Positions 42,898 through 53,619 of a stretch of DNA of 64,000 bases are shown piece by piece (within the stretch, counting starts at the first letter, position 1; every line of letters starts with the position of its first letter). Source of the stretch: Yarrowia lipolytica (Eukaryota; Ascomycota; Dipodascomycetes; Dipodascales); NCBI RefSeq assembly GCF_001761485.1, contig NC_090773.1, forward strand, positions 3,348,001-3,412,000, written 5' to 3'. The notes under the pieces are model-generated. The model saw only the letters and a program-made list of their open reading frames with translations. It did not search any database and was not told where the DNA came from. The position numbers and the translations under genes are program-made.

Positions 42898-43851
42898 TCA
42901 CTCTTCAAGAGACCATAGCTTTGAGTCTCTACTGGACTGGGTTCGAGATCTTGACCCACTTCTACTGCCAGATCTGCTTCCCAGCCTTGAACTCGCCGAA
43001 CTGCTTCTAGAAGAGCTGCTCTTGGACCTAACCACTGGACCTCTGGTGGTCGTGGCACAGCCCAGATATTCCCTCAAAAACAATTGAAAGCCATACGAGT
43101 GGCAAACATCCGACTCGCTGCCGCCAAACTTGTACAAATACTGAATGTACAGGAGCTGGATCCGCTGTGAATTCTGCCTGTAGAACAACACAAACTTGTC
43201 CTGGGGAAAAACACCCGCCATCCACACCGCCCGGTACAACGGGTCCACAGGAGGAAGGTGTGAGTTGGTGTTCATCAGCAGGTTGCACTCGTGTCTGATT
43301 TCCTTTAGCCGTTGCCGCAGCAACAGATTGAGCGTTTTGGCCTGGTTGAGAGCCTGATGTAGGTCTCTGATTGTATCTACTCGCTCGCGTGTCTCTTTAA
43401 ATCCCAGAATGTGGTTGCTCAATGTGCTGAGTTTGTCGCAGATGATAGCGTGTTCGTTGGGGCTGATTGAAAAGTGAGAAGGGCTTGTTCTCATAGAGCT
43501 GTGCATCGTTGATGATACATGTTCTGCGGTGGTATCTGACTCTGGGTCTGCTTCGGTGTCTGTGTTGGTGCCTATTGACACGTGCTCAGAGACCGTGTTG
43601 GTGCCAACTGACACATATCCATTCACCGTGTTGGTACTAGACGACACATACGTTGCAGTACGCGTACTAATATGTGGAACGTGTTGCTGGACTCTGTCAG
43701 CCAGAGCTTTCTCGGGCGTCGGCGCGGAGCCGTTAACCGGATCAAAAGACCCCGCGGGAGACTCGCGAGTCACGTGACAGGAGGGTATCGATTTGCGCGC
43801 GGTGAAAAGCATTTGCAGAGCGTGGTAGGTGGACAGTGTGTCCCACATCAT
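42898..43851 (-). CDS. orphan protein with Thr-Asn-Thr repeats and RS-like tail
   Basis: The 317-residue protein is not recognised. From the N-terminus it shows a helical start (MMWDTLSTYHALQMLFTARK), a low-complexity region with three spaced copies of a TNT motif (SSSTNTVNGYVSV, VGTNTVSEHVSI and IGTNTDTEADPE), a probable coiled coil at about 135-195 (IRDLHQALNQAKTLNLLLRQRLKEIRHE), a compact aromatic-rich segment (about 205-260), and a C-terminal Arg-Ser tail (SSRLGSRSGSRSGSRSRTQ). The RS tail hints at a nuclear protein. Two adjacent ATGs (43851, 43848) could start it. It ends 356 bp before the next gene and is on the same strand. The frame length and clear domain pattern support a real gene, and a TCACGTGA lies inside it at about 43770. 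Confidence 0.6.
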   Translation of the reverse strand: MMWDTLSTYHALQMLFTARKSIPSCHVTRESPAGSFDPVNGSAPTPEKALADRVQQHVPHISTRTATYVSSSTNTVNGYVSVGTNTVSEHVSIGTNTDTEADPESDTTAEHVSSTMHSSMRTSPSHFSISPNEHAIICDKLSTLSNHILGFKETRERVDTIRDLHQALNQAKTLNLLLRQRLKEIRHECNLLMNTNSHLPPVDPLYRAVWMAGVFPQDKFVLFYRQNSQRIQLLYIQYLYKFGGSESDVCHSYGFQLFLREYLGCATTTRGPVVRSKSSSSRSSSASSRLGSRSGSRSGSRSRTQSSRDSKLWSLEE

Positions 43852-44207
43852 CTCCACTCTCTAGTGGTGAGCCCCATTCTGTTTTGCTTAGAGTAGGATT
43901 ATGTACATCCCCTATACTGCACCGACATGCAGATGTCTGCACTGTAAGATTAGATAGTCGATAAGATCGAACGATATTATTGTTGGGAATAAATTAGTTG
44001 ATGCAATTGGTAGGCTGAATGTGGTATCGTACAGTACTCACGATTTTGTTGCTGGAATGGTACAGTACGATTTCTTAGTGCGAATGTACATACTGTACAG
44101 CACATACTGTATGTTTCGCCTGCCTGTGAAGAAAGTATCTCCCAGTCATAATACGTACAGTACAGTACAGTACTCGTACTTGTACTTTAGCACCTCCATG
44201 CTGTGGT
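43852..44207. other. short intergenic region with GTAC-rich palindromes
   Basis: No gene. It contains TGTACATACTGTACAG and CACATACTGTATG at about 44085-44113 and an ACAGT microsatellite at about 44157-44175. Confidence 0.6.
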
Positions 44208-46076
44208 CTATGGTAACTTTCCATCATCAACTGACCTCTCAATCTTCTCGGTGGTTGCTTGCACCAGCTGAGCAAGAGCTCGTCGCATGGCAGTATCTCC
44301 ATCAGCTAGAATGTATAGCCGTTCCACAGACCTAAGAAACTGCTGCATACTTTCCAGGTACTGAGGCAGGTAGTTTGACGACATGGATGTGTCTGGGTGC
44401 GGCGTAGACGTCATAATGGAGCTGCGTCTTTCATTTGCACTAGACATGGAGACTTGAGTTTTCTTCTTGGCAGGTCTGGAGTCGGTAGCAGAGGTTCTGG
44501 AAGAACCTACAGAAGGTGGGAAAAGGGCATCATCGTCCATGGTATAGACATCTTTTCTAGGTCTTCCACGCTTTCTTTTAGGTGCTTCAGTTGGAACTGT
44601 AGTAGAAGTTCCACCTGGGAGAGCCAGTTGATACATTTGGTCTGCATCAACAGATACCCTACCTGTCACAGGGTGTTGCAGTTCAACCAAGTCTCCTTGA
44701 CCAGGTTCCAGGTCGGACACCTGCACACTTCTCGACCTGCGGTCGCTTCTTGAAATGGGATCATCGTCAACCTCATCGTCCAAACGAACGCTGCTTCGCT
44801 GCAAGCGCGAAGAGTTGCGTTTGGTGGGACTGGGGCGCTCCTGGACAAAGCTGTGGCGTTTGGCGGCCTTGGGAGTGCTGGTAGGAAGAGAGAAGAGCTC
44901 TGCACGCGACCCGATATCGCTATCAGAGTCTGAATCGGATCGGTGCACTTTAGGAGGTCTGTATTGTCGGTCCATCGTCTTTGAGGTGGAATCGGGTTGA
45001 TCTTTCGATTGGGATCTTGTCTGTTCCAGCTCCACGCCCACGTTCCTACTACCTACCGGTGGTGAAGCTGGTGTTTCTGAGGCAGTCTCCTTTAGTTGCG
45101 TTTTCTTTTCCGCGAGCGCGAAGATCGGGTCTTCATACTCATCAGACAATGCCATCTCAAGATTTTTTGACTTGGCCTCAGTAACTACGAGTCGCCTCTT
45201 TTTGCGCAAAAGGCTTCTCGACTCTGACTTCGAGACCGGCGTCTCAGACTTTTCAGATTTTTCAGACGTCTTGGTATCGGAATTCTGGTCATGTTCCTCT
45301 GTCTCAAACAAACTCCGTGCTTCGGAACTCTCCCTGCGCAGTCGGAGCCTCTCTTCTCGTTCTCTCTGGACTTTGGCAGCCTCAGCTTCCTCCCTCCGGA
45401 GAGCTTCCGCGGCAGAAACCTGGTTTTTCGGCCCAGACAAAATATCCTCCTCTCCTATCTGAATTGATTTGTCAGGAGCACTGCCCGTTGATGTGGGACC
45501 ATTTTCAGACATTTTTTCCACGGTGGCACCTCCACCGTACCCGTCCAGCTTGTATTTTGTCGTGAGAGTGTCCAGGGGAACTCTATCGTCGTGAGCGGGT
45601 ATTTTGTTGTCTCTGACCTTGGTCTTGTCGACAGGGACTCGAAAAAGTGGCTTTGGCTTAGTAACCGGTGGGGTAGAGCTCCTTGTCGGTTTCAACACAT
45701 CCTCCTCGCTGTCCACAGCATCCTCCTTTAGGTCAAACGTCACTTGCAGACCAATAAGACTCTTTGGTAGGCGCTGGTACAGAAGAGCCAGCTTTTTGGA
45801 GTACTCCTCGTCGGCCACCGAAGGATCTCGTTCTTTTTCTCGAAGCAGAATCAGATAATCTAGGAAATCACGCTTGATTCGGGCTACCCGGCTCCGCACA
45901 CGTGTCATCAATCTGGGCTCCACCTGGCCAAACACACCCATACAAGCCTGTTCCATGAAGTCTCCGAACCGAGCCCCAGGTCGCATCTTCTCGTTCAGCT
46001 CCTTGGGACCCACGCTGTCGAACACAGCAAAGAGAGCGTCGATCTGCTCCGTCGGCCACGCGTCTTTTCGCGACAT
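44208..46076 (-). CDS. AT-hook nuclear protein, orphan
   Basis: The 622-residue protein is not assigned to a family. The N-terminal 130 residues are predicted helical (WPTEQIDALFAVFDSVGPKE, RLMTRVRSRVARIKRDFLDYL, YSKKLALLYQRLPKSL) and could be a Myb/SANT-like or other DNA-binding or dimer domain. A long acidic, Ser/Glu/Lys-rich disordered region follows, with a charged coiled segment (EALRREEAEAAKVQREREER, about 240-270). An AT-hook with the KRGRPRK core sits at about residues 500-507, which suggests binding in the minor groove of AT-rich DNA. The last 75 residues are helical (YLPQYLESMQQFLRSVERLY). The start at 46076 (MSRKDAW) is preferred over the ATG at 46148, which adds a Thr-rich stretch. 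The role is probably chromatin-related. Confidence 0.7.
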   Translation of the reverse strand: MSRKDAWPTEQIDALFAVFDSVGPKELNEKMRPGARFGDFMEQACMGVFGQVEPRLMTRVRSRVARIKRDFLDYLILLREKERDPSVADEEYSKKLALLYQRLPKSLIGLQVTFDLKEDAVDSEEDVLKPTRSSTPPVTKPKPLFRVPVDKTKVRDNKIPAHDDRVPLDTLTTKYKLDGYGGGATVEKMSENGPTSTGSAPDKSIQIGEEDILSGPKNQVSAAEALRREEAEAAKVQREREERLRLRRESSEARSLFETEEHDQNSDTKTSEKSEKSETPVSKSESRSLLRKKRRLVVTEAKSKNLEMALSDEYEDPIFALAEKKTQLKETASETPASPPVGSRNVGVELEQTRSQSKDQPDSTSKTMDRQYRPPKVHRSDSDSDSDIGSRAELFSLPTSTPKAAKRHSFVQERPSPTKRNSSRLQRSSVRLDDEVDDDPISRSDRRSRSVQVSDLEPGQGDLVELQHPVTGRVSVDADQMYQLALPGGTSTTVPTEAPKRKRGRPRKDVYTMDDDALFPPSVGSSRTSATDSRPAKKKTQVSMSSANERRSSIMTSTPHPDTSMSSNYLPQYLESMQQFLRSVERLYILADGDTAMRRALAQLVQATTEKIERSVDDGKLP

Positions 46077-46966
46077 TAATTGGTGTTGTATTGGTACTGT
46101 ACTGATAGGAGTAGTTGTGTGGTCGTAGGCACGATATTTTAGAAGCACATGAGTGCAGGAACCTTATCAGAACGCGTGAGGATATACAGTATAGGTACCA
46201 ATGGAAGGGAGCCTGGTTGTTTACTATGGCAAGGAGTTGTAATTTTGTGGGTCCTTGATTATGCTGGCTTAATCGTTTGATTTATATATAAATATTTACC
46301 AGTCAGCATAGGAAAAGTTGGGATATAAGAAAATAACCAGCTCATAGTACAACTTCAACTCCTGGGCGGACTTAATAAATCAATACCAAAAGTTCAGTTC
46401 ATTGTTGACCTTTGCAGGCTTTAGTTGGAGGTTTACTTTACACTGAGGGTGACAATATCAGGAGTAGTGAGTTGTCTCCAGCATGGGGATGAAGGAGAAT
46501 TTTTGGACAATGAAATATAGCAAGAAATCAGCAGAGGGATATGGATTCTAACGAAGAAGTTCCTGTCCTTTTTCAACCATTCGCGCAATATCACGATAGT
46601 CGGAATGTACATTCTGTATACTAAGATCGTCGATGTGAGACTTGAAACATGTCTTGTTACGCTGATACAACTTTGCTGGACATTTTTACACTCATTCATC
46701 CTCCATAATATCACTCCGAAATCAACTATTCGATACAGACGTCATCCTGAATGTACAGTTTGAAACACGGACTGTGAACTGGAGGTATCGCGCCAGACTG
46801 GAACCCTTGCTAAGCCTGTAAGTGAACTACAAACACTGGTCTCTTTTTCTCGCCACCTTCATTTACTATTTAGTCATTATCATAATATCATCACACAGAG
46901 CATCAAGTTAGGTACTCGAGAACCTGTAGTCCTCATGGCCTTCAATCCTGGTACTGTACTTTCATC
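46077..46966. other. intergenic region, no gene recognised
   Basis: AT-rich; the minus-strand frame 46433-46714 lacks family features. Nothing else was identified apart from short GTAC-containing palindromes. Confidence 0.5.
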
Positions 46967-48016
46967 TTACTTGTAAGTGTCCAGAACGTATCTGCCGGCA
47001 ATCTTGCCCTCCTCCATCAGCTTGTAGACGGACTCCAGCTGGGAAAGACCCACAATAATAATGGGAGACTTGACAAGGCCCCGGGCGAAGAATTCAATGG
47101 CCTCCTGCGAGTCGGCTCGGTTGCCAACATAGGAACCCTTGATCTGAATGGATCGAGCCACTTGCTGGAAGATGGGCGACTTGCAGACAGCTCCAGCGGG
47201 CAGGCCGACCAGAACCACGGTGCCCAGAGTTCGCACGTACTCGACGGACTGGTTGACGGCAAACTCGGAGACAGACACGTTGATAACGGCGTGGGGTCCG
47301 CCCTTGGTGGCATCCTGGACGTCCTTGACCAGATCCTTGGACTTAGCAAAGTCGATGAAGACCTCGGCGCCGAGCTCCTTGCACATCTTCTCCTTGTCGG
47401 CGCCGGTGTCAATGGCCAGCACTCGGTAGCCCATGGCCTTAGCGTACTGGACGGCCAGAGAACCGAGGCCTCCTCCAGCTCCGGTAACGGCGGCCCACTC
47501 ACCAGCCTTGAGGCCAGCGGTCTTAAGAGCCTTGTAGACGGTGATGCCGGCGCAGAGAATGGGAGCAATCTGGGCGAGGTCGCAGTTCTTGGGGATATGG
47601 GCTGCCTGGACAGCGTTGGCAGTGGCGTACTGCTGGAACGAGCCGTCGTGGGTGTATCCCGACATGGTAGCTTTAGGACAGTTGGGCTCGGCAGACACCT
47701 GGCAGAACTCACAGGTGTAACAGGCCTTGTTAATCCACTTGATACCGGCGTAGTCGCCGATTTCGAAGGTGGTCACGTTCTTGCCCTTGGCCACGACAAC
47801 TCCGGCGCCCTCGTGGCCGCCAATGAGAGGAAGTTTGGTGTCAAGAGGCCAGTCGCCCTTCCAGGCATGGAGGTCAGTGTGGCACACTCCGGAAAACTTG
47901 ACGTTGACGAGAATCTCGTCGTCGGCAGGAACAGGCACAGGCACGTCCTTGTACATGAGAGGACCGCCGGAGGTCTCGAAAATGACAGCCTTCTGGGTCT
48001 TGGGGATGGTGGTCAT
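46967..48016 (-). CDS. zinc-dependent alcohol dehydrogenase (class I fungal type)
   Basis: The 349-residue protein is a full-length fungal alcohol dehydrogenase interconverting acetaldehyde and ethanol with NAD(H). Catalytic zinc ligands are Cys45 and His68 ([17 protein letters not shown]) with Cys155 ([10 protein letters not shown]). The structural zinc cluster is Cys99, 102, 105 and 113 ([15 protein letters not shown]). The Rossmann loop is GAGGGLG (about 179-185), and Asp203 in AIDTGADKE specifies NAD. There is no mitochondrial presequence, so it is cytosolic. Yarrowia has several ADH paralogues; I cannot say which one this is. The ATG at 48016 is supported by a TATA box about 95 bp upstream and a purine-poor leader. 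Strong codon bias (CAG, AAG, GGC-rich) suggests high expression. Confidence 0.93.
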   Translation of the reverse strand: MTTIPKTQKAVIFETSGGPLMYKDVPVPVPADDEILVNVKFSGVCHTDLHAWKGDWPLDTKLPLIGGHEGAGVVVAKGKNVTTFEIGDYAGIKWINKACYTCEFCQVSAEPNCPKATMSGYTHDGSFQQYATANAVQAAHIPKNCDLAQIAPILCAGITVYKALKTAGLKAGEWAAVTGAGGGLGSLAVQYAKAMGYRVLAIDTGADKEKMCKELGAEVFIDFAKSKDLVKDVQDATKGGPHAVINVSVSEFAVNQSVEYVRTLGTVVLVGLPAGAVCKSPIFQQVARSIQIKGSYVGNRADSQEAIEFFARGLVKSPIIIVGLSQLESVYKLMEEGKIAGRYVLDTYK

Positions 48017-48106
48017 GGTGAAGAGATGGTAGTTGGTAGTAGTTTGGAAAAGTGTTGTTGTGAGAGTAGCTGAGAGCTGGTGTTGAATTGAGGACCACTC
48101 AGCCAC

Positions 48107-48116
48107 TATATATATA
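48107..48116 (-). promoter_or_regulatory. TATA box of the alcohol dehydrogenase gene
   Basis: A TATATATATA run lies about 90-100 bp upstream of the ATG at 48016, as expected for a strongly expressed glycolytic-type gene. Confidence 0.65.
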
Positions 48117-49024
48117 CCTGTAGAATCCCTCACACACAACACTGGGTTCCAAATCAGTCTCTTCCCTACTCCCAGGCATCTCCACACTCCCGAGAGAGAG
48201 GGGAAAGAAATTCGACTGTGGGGAGGGGTGCATGACAAGTGCAACTGAGATGGGAGTCAAAATATGGGTGTACGGAAGTGAACAGAATGAGACATTGTCT
48301 ACTTGTACACTACCACTGATTTGACTGTTTTTTTCATAGTCTCGCTAAAAATGCTCGTAATTCGAAATTATGACATTTTCTCTTGTTTTTGTGGTCATAT
48401 CAATATATCAGCTCTGTTTGTTTTTTATCCGTTTTTTTTCTTCTTTTGTTTTCATCTGTCTTTTTCTTTTTTTTGTTCTATTGTTTTCCGGGTATCTTTG
48501 AGACAACCTGCACCCCACTCCAATAACGGCTCATGCGCATACTCGGAACGCAGTGTCGTAATTAATATCATTCTTGTCTGACCACAGCAAGCTACAATGT
48601 TCTCTCTACTCTGTCTCAGGGGTTGCTACACTGCAAACAATCCTAGCAGTTCCTCAAAACAGTCTACATAGTACAAGTAGGTGCTGTACTTGCACACCAC
48701 CAAAATCTAATATACATTGATAAATATACAGGCTCAGATGAACCATGCGTCTTCCACATGTCCGCTGTACCCTTCCATGCACCATGATACGTGATTCCCC
48801 TCGATGCTTCCCTTCATCCATTGATTGGAGCCGAAGAGAAGGTCAGAGGCGCATTCAGAACCCTTACGCTGAAACAAAGAGCGCAGAGGTGAAGATGTGC
48901 AGAGAAAGTAAAGCTGGATGGTTGTTCAGAAACAGTGAAAGCACGAAGAATGTCGGTGTCGGTGCCCAGCGCCTCGCTTGGCTCGTACTCGGGCGATTTC
49001 GAACACTCCCTCGCTCGTATTTGA
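48117..49024. other. intergenic region, no gene recognised
   Basis: T-rich tract at 48420-48485. The plus-strand frame 48745-49047 runs into the antisense of PRP11 and is not recognisable. Confidence 0.5.
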
Positions 49025-50032
49025 TTATGCTTGTCGCTCTGCTTTGAACATGACCTGCAACACATAATCCCTGCGATCCTTATCCCAATGGTTCCAAAAC
49101 TTACTCGGATGCTGATCCAGCTCCTTCGCAGGGATCTTGAAAGCAATTGTCTCATACGGCTCAGCCGCAATCAACAGATACTGAAACCTTCTGTCTGCCG
49201 GAACGTCCACCTTTTGCTCGAACGCAGACATGAATCTGTATCTTGGGGTGACTCCCGTGCCAATCTCTGCAAAGTTGATCTGCATAAGCAGACCCAGCTG
49301 CTTGGTCAGCGGGTCCTTCACCTTGGTGATCTTGTAACCGGGACGGCCGATTTTGAGCGCAGATTTCTTAATGTGGATTTTGTTGGCTCCGGATAGTTCC
49401 CGGTTCTGCTCCCTGGGTCCATCTCGACTCTGAGCTCCTCTCTTGGCTAAGTTTTGTTGATGCCGCTTGCCTTGGGTGTGGGAGAGATAGCTACCGTCGG
49501 TCACATGACTGGTGAGGCAGAGGCGACATTCAAAGTAGCCCAGGTGGTTCTTGAAAATGTATGGGTCTTTGGAAATGTCGAGCTGTTCACTAGCGAGTTT
49601 TCGGAGCCGTTCTCGTCGGTGAAGATTGGCTTGAGATTCAGAGGCCATTCCGCCGCCTGAGTTAGTATTGCTAGTGAATGACCCGATAGACGGTGGTCGT
49701 TTTAGCACGGTAGGGGCGGACAGGACAGAATGTGTCATGTCCAGCTCTCAAATACGTTAGACGACCCAGGCCATCTCCAGCGAGATGGCTCCATCCGCAT
49801 GAAAAAAAAAGCCAGAATCAACAGGTTGCATCATGGTGAACAGCTCCTGAATGGCTACCAGACATAAGTTTGAGTAGCAGCAAGAAAACAGTTCAGTGAT
49901 CATCAGAGTCATGTCTAACACTGCTACACAGAACTCCAATCATGTCCAGCTGAATGTGTTCATCACGTGAGCCTTCCTCGCATCTCCATACTCACCTCCT
50001 TTTTTCGATCCCACTCGATTTTGCATGTCCAT
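49025..50032 (-). CDS. PRP11: splicing factor 3a subunit 2 (Prp11/SF3A2), spliced (exons 50032-49996 and 49656-49025)
   Basis: The 222-residue protein is the SF3a60-complex partner Prp11/SF3A2, part of the U2 snRNP that binds around the branch point. Exon 1 encodes MDMQNRVGSKKG, matching the highly conserved SF3A2 N-terminus, and ends in phase 1 at GTGAGTATG (donor 49995). The acceptor TACTAACTCAG ends at 49657, and the joined frame reads GGGMASESQANLHRRERLRKLA. The C2H2-type zinc finger is FECRLCLTSHVTDGSYLSHTQGKRH in two parts (Cys-x2-Cys and His-x5-His), followed by ALKIGRPGYKITKVKD, YRFMSAFEQKVD and FQYLLIAAEPYETIAFKIP. The intron is 339 bp. It lacks the proline-rich C-terminal tail of metazoan SF3A2, as usual in yeasts. 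Confidence 0.95.
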
Positions 50033-50702
50033 TTTGCCGGATGTTGTGTGCTGTCTAACGTGTACTGGTCGTACTTTTTTTTAAGTGCTGGTCTGCAGTC
50101 AGTTATCAAAAGTTTATTTGAAGGTGGAGGGTTGTTAGACGGTTGTTGGACTGGTGTTCCAGGAGAGTTTTGGGAATTATAAAAGTTGGTTTTTATTTTT
50201 TGTGGCACACACACTGCTCTTGAACTCTCACTTTCTCAATATATCTGGCATTACCAGCTCCAGGCCGATTGTCAATCGTCTGTTGTGGCCCTACATCTAC
50301 TTATTAACTATTACAATAACTCTAAATATTGGACCAACATGAAACTCTACTTTTTTCCACCATACGCGGTGGCACTGAACAGACAGAAACACTCAGAGCG
50401 GATCTGAACGCCTCCAGAAACAACAAACACATACGAAACACAACCAGGAGGATCACCCATATAGCACTTATTGCTGGAATCACGTGACTACAAGCGCCGC
50501 AACAATCAAGACCACCAGACAGCGTCACTCTTGAGCCGACACGACAGAAGCGGCTACAAGATCTCTGAGACGAGAGGTCCCGCTCAGATTACGTGAGAAG
50601 GAACCACGATACTCTCACAATCCACAAACGCGCACATTTTGAACACGTCGTCCGCTACAGTTATCTCGTCACTTGACTCAGAGCACACCAACGACCGCCG
50701 TT
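50033..50702. promoter_or_regulatory. bidirectional promoter region between PRP11 and NTO1
   Basis: The two genes diverge from this 670-bp space. It holds a TCACGTGA at 50480-50487 on the NTO1 side; another at 49963-49970 is inside the PRP11 intron. Frames in the region are short and unrecognisable. Confidence 0.5.
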
Positions 50703-53012
50703 ATGGACAACTCCCTCCTGGGCATCCACAACGCCTATGGCAAGCCGCGGGAAGAAATCCCGCACCAGGAATTCCACTCGGATCTCGATCTTACCGAGAA
50801 ACTCGATTGTTATACGGACGACCAGAGTTATCGAGAACCGCCTCCAAATCCGCGTCTGGACCCAACAGTGAGACTCAACAAGGCCAGTTTCACCCTTCTG
50901 CCCATGGACGAGTTTGATCTGGACGTGACGCCCGCGCTGGAACAGATAGGATACCAGATGACTGAAGAGTTTACCTTGCCTGATGAATACATGCAAGAAC
51001 AGCCCGAGGTGGAAGGGGTGGAATATGATATGGACGAGCAGGATGCTTTTTTCATGGATATGGTTACGGAACAGTGGCCACCCGCCGAAGATAGCAGAGA
51101 TTCCGGTGAAAGTGGTGCCGATGGTGCTCCCGATACCGATCAAGCTGTTGCTTCAGACTCAGCTACTTCACCACCACCTTCATCACCCACATACAACGCC
51201 GATGGACAACTCATTCTCCGAGGATACACACCGGAACCGCCACAAGGACCGTTTCCGCCGACTCACGAAATGTTTGAATACGTGGTTACTCTCATAGAAC
51301 GCCACTGGTTCTCGCTGGCATCTTCCATGCCTCCAAAGCCGCCCCAGACACACGACGAAATGGACTCGCTGGATGACCAAGCATGTTGCATCTGCGGCGA
51401 GTCCGAGTGTGACAACTCTAACGCCATTGTATACTGCGACGGCTGCGATATGGCGTGTCATCAGGAATGCTACGGAGTGACCCACATTCCTGAGGGCCAG
51501 TGGCTGTGTCGAAAATGCAGCTTCTCACGTGCGCGACGACGAAACAAGAAGGGAACGTGCATCTTTTGTCCTTCCCAGGTTGGAGCATTCAAAATGACCA
51601 CGCAAAAGAACTGGGGACATGTTATTTGCGCGTTGTGGATCCCCGAAATCAAGATTGGTGGTCGCAACATGGAGCCCATCAGTCACGTCCGTGACGTCCC
51701 CCGTAGCCGCTGGAAGCTACATTGTTACATTTGCAAGCAGCGCATGGGTGCATGTATCCAATGTGCACGGGGCAGCTGTGTGCAGGCCTTTCACGTGACC
51801 TGTGCCAGACGAGCAGGTCTACAGATGGAAATGCTCCATGGCGTTCAGGGCGCAATTTTTGATGCAGGATCTATGAGAGCGTATTGTCACAATCATGGAG
51901 GAGACGACGACACTCTAATGAGGATAAAGGCGCTGCGAAAGTGGTTTGCCGAGAGGTATGATGGTAAAGGTAGGAGGAAGGCCATTGAGGACGTTGCTAC
52001 TACGACAGAGTCCTCTGAACTTGGTAGCGAAGCTCCTACTCCGGGAGGTGGGGAGGGAAATGTGGCTACGACAACGGTCGAAGACGTTGTTAGTACCCCT
52101 GTGGACACGCCTGTCGAAATGGGCACCTCACAGACCCCTCAGCCAGCTACTCCTTGTGGAGAGGAAGGCAGGGACTTCCCAACTCCCTCAGAAGCAGATC
52201 AAACAGTTGTTACTGAGGTCTATCCCACCTGGAAAACACCCGCAGGTACTCCTCTTCTGCCCAAAGTCATCATCGACCGCATCTGTGATGCTTTGGAGCC
52301 GTTCAAGATCTCGCACTGTCGCAAGTTTGTGACTATGGTGGCCCGGTACTGGGCTCTGAAGCGGGAGTTCAAACGGGGCGCTGCGCTCATCAAACGGCTC
52401 AATATCGCTCTGGAAAACTCGCAAGCTGTGGCCTCCACTCAACTCGAGTCTGTGGAGGACAGACAGAAGCGATACAGAGACATGATTGTCCTGATAAACG
52501 AGCTGGAGCGAATCAAGGTGCGGGTAAAGCTACTTGCTGAACGAGAATCCGTCAAGCTGGATTATCTCAAGGTCCAGGGTGAGCTCATCCGAACGCTTCT
52601 CCTGCCTGTTACAGCCCTATGTCTCAGGCTGTGCGACGAGATGACCGAGCAGGATTCCAATGGGTACTTTCTGGAGATTCCCGAGATTCCGGGTTACAGA
52701 GAGGTGGTCGAATGCCCCATGTCCATGACGGAGATTCGGGAAAAGACCCTGAATCTGGAGTACGACCATGTGGCCCAGATGCTGCCAGACTTCGAAGTCA
52801 TGTTTGACAATGCGTTTGTCTACAATGATAGTGAAGCTCCTGTGTGTGTGGAGGCCACGAGATTAAGGGGCGTGGTGAGAGGGCTGGTGGAAGAATACAC
52901 GGAGAAGGAGAAGGAGAAAGAGTACCAGAGGTGTTTTGGGGAGGGGGAGAAAGGGGAGGTAGGGAAGGAGGTGAGAGAGGCGCAGAAGAGGCCGTTCACT
53001 GCTATTGAGTAG
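50703..53012 (+). CDS. NTO1: NuA3 histone acetyltransferase subunit Nto1 (BRPF-like, PHD–zinc knuckle–ePHD)
   Basis: The 769-residue protein matches Nto1/BRPF scaffold subunits of the NuA3 histone H3 acetyltransferase. An enhancer-of-polycomb-like N-terminal part (TLLPMDEFDLDVTPALEQIGYQM in pieces, about 65-90) leads to PHD1 at about 228-275 (CCICGESECDN, YCDGCDMACHQECYG, WLCRKC). A zinc knuckle follows (GTCIFCPSQVGAFK) and then an extended PHD at about 300-400 (WGHVICALWIPE, CYICKQRMGACIQC, CVQAFHVTCARRAG, YCHNHGG). A C-terminal bromodomain-like helical region at about 620-745 (FLEIPEIPGYREVVECPMSM, DFEVMFDNAFVYND) resembles the BRPF arrangement. The first ATG at 50703 begins MDNSLLGIHN. Acidic Ser/Thr/Pro-rich linkers separate the domains. 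It is complete, with no intron. Confidence 0.93.
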   Translation: MDNSLLGIHNAYGKPREEIPHQEFHSDLDLTEKLDCYTDDQSYREPPPNPRLDPTVRLNKASFTLLPMDEFDLDVTPALEQIGYQMTEEFTLPDEYMQEQPEVEGVEYDMDEQDAFFMDMVTEQWPPAEDSRDSGESGADGAPDTDQAVASDSATSPPPSSPTYNADGQLILRGYTPEPPQGPFPPTHEMFEYVVTLIERHWFSLASSMPPKPPQTHDEMDSLDDQACCICGESECDNSNAIVYCDGCDMACHQECYGVTHIPEGQWLCRKCSFSRARRRNKKGTCIFCPSQVGAFKMTTQKNWGHVICALWIPEIKIGGRNMEPISHVRDVPRSRWKLHCYICKQRMGACIQCARGSCVQAFHVTCARRAGLQMEMLHGVQGAIFDAGSMRAYCHNHGGDDDTLMRIKALRKWFAERYDGKGRRKAIEDVATTTESSELGSEAPTPGGGEGNVATTTVEDVVSTPVDTPVEMGTSQTPQPATPCGEEGRDFPTPSEADQTVVTEVYPTWKTPAGTPLLPKVIIDRICDALEPFKISHCRKFVTMVARYWALKREFKRGAALIKRLNIALENSQAVASTQLESVEDRQKRYRDMIVLINELERIKVRVKLLAERESVKLDYLKVQGELIRTLLLPVTALCLRLCDEMTEQDSNGYFLEIPEIPGYREVVECPMSMTEIREKTLNLEYDHVAQMLPDFEVMFDNAFVYNDSEAPVCVEATRLRGVVRGLVEEYTEKEKEKEYQRCFGEGEKGEVGKEVREAQKRPFTAIE

Positions 53013-53585
53013 ACTGCGAGGTGAGTGTGCAGCTCTCACCGAACGGACCAGGGTGAAATGAGTGTGTAACTCTTTTGTATTGGACCTATTAGGCAAGCAT
53101 GCGTTGCCGCTCTAACCGTCTACACTTGTACTAATATTATTTATGCGATATTCTGTACAGTCTACGTAGCCTCTGGGGTTGTACATCAGTGGCTACCATT
53201 GCTAATGATAAGAGACCTGAAAACGTACAACATAGTGCACATTCCCAATGACCAGGGTCCATGAAAAGTATCTAATCGATTCACGAGCTGGCGCTGAGTC
53301 GATGGTGTAAAAATCATGCAGCTTGCGATGGTTTACAATTAATACAACTCGCAGTAGCACCAACAGCGACCTACTCTAACTAATCATCAAGTAATAGTGA
53401 GAGTTGGATTAAGTAAAACATCCACTATAGTACATACTATACAACACGGACTGAACCAGGTTTTTTTATGATTTTTTTACTGGAAATGTCGTCCAAAGTT
53501 GGACATGACACAAAGTGGTTAATTGTATATCGTGTAACTGCATTCTTCAAAGGTTATTTTTCACGGCAAAGTTTATAATTAAAGG

Positions 53586-53619
<34 letters not shown>

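Noticed and set aside
48745-49047. 100-codon plus-strand frame downstream of PRP11
   Set aside because: No family resemblance, and it overlaps PRP11 on the antisense strand.
53470-53617. possible 3' end of a LINE with a poly(A) tail
   Set aside because: No LINE reverse transcriptase sequence or target-site duplication is visible; a simple A run is sufficient explanation.
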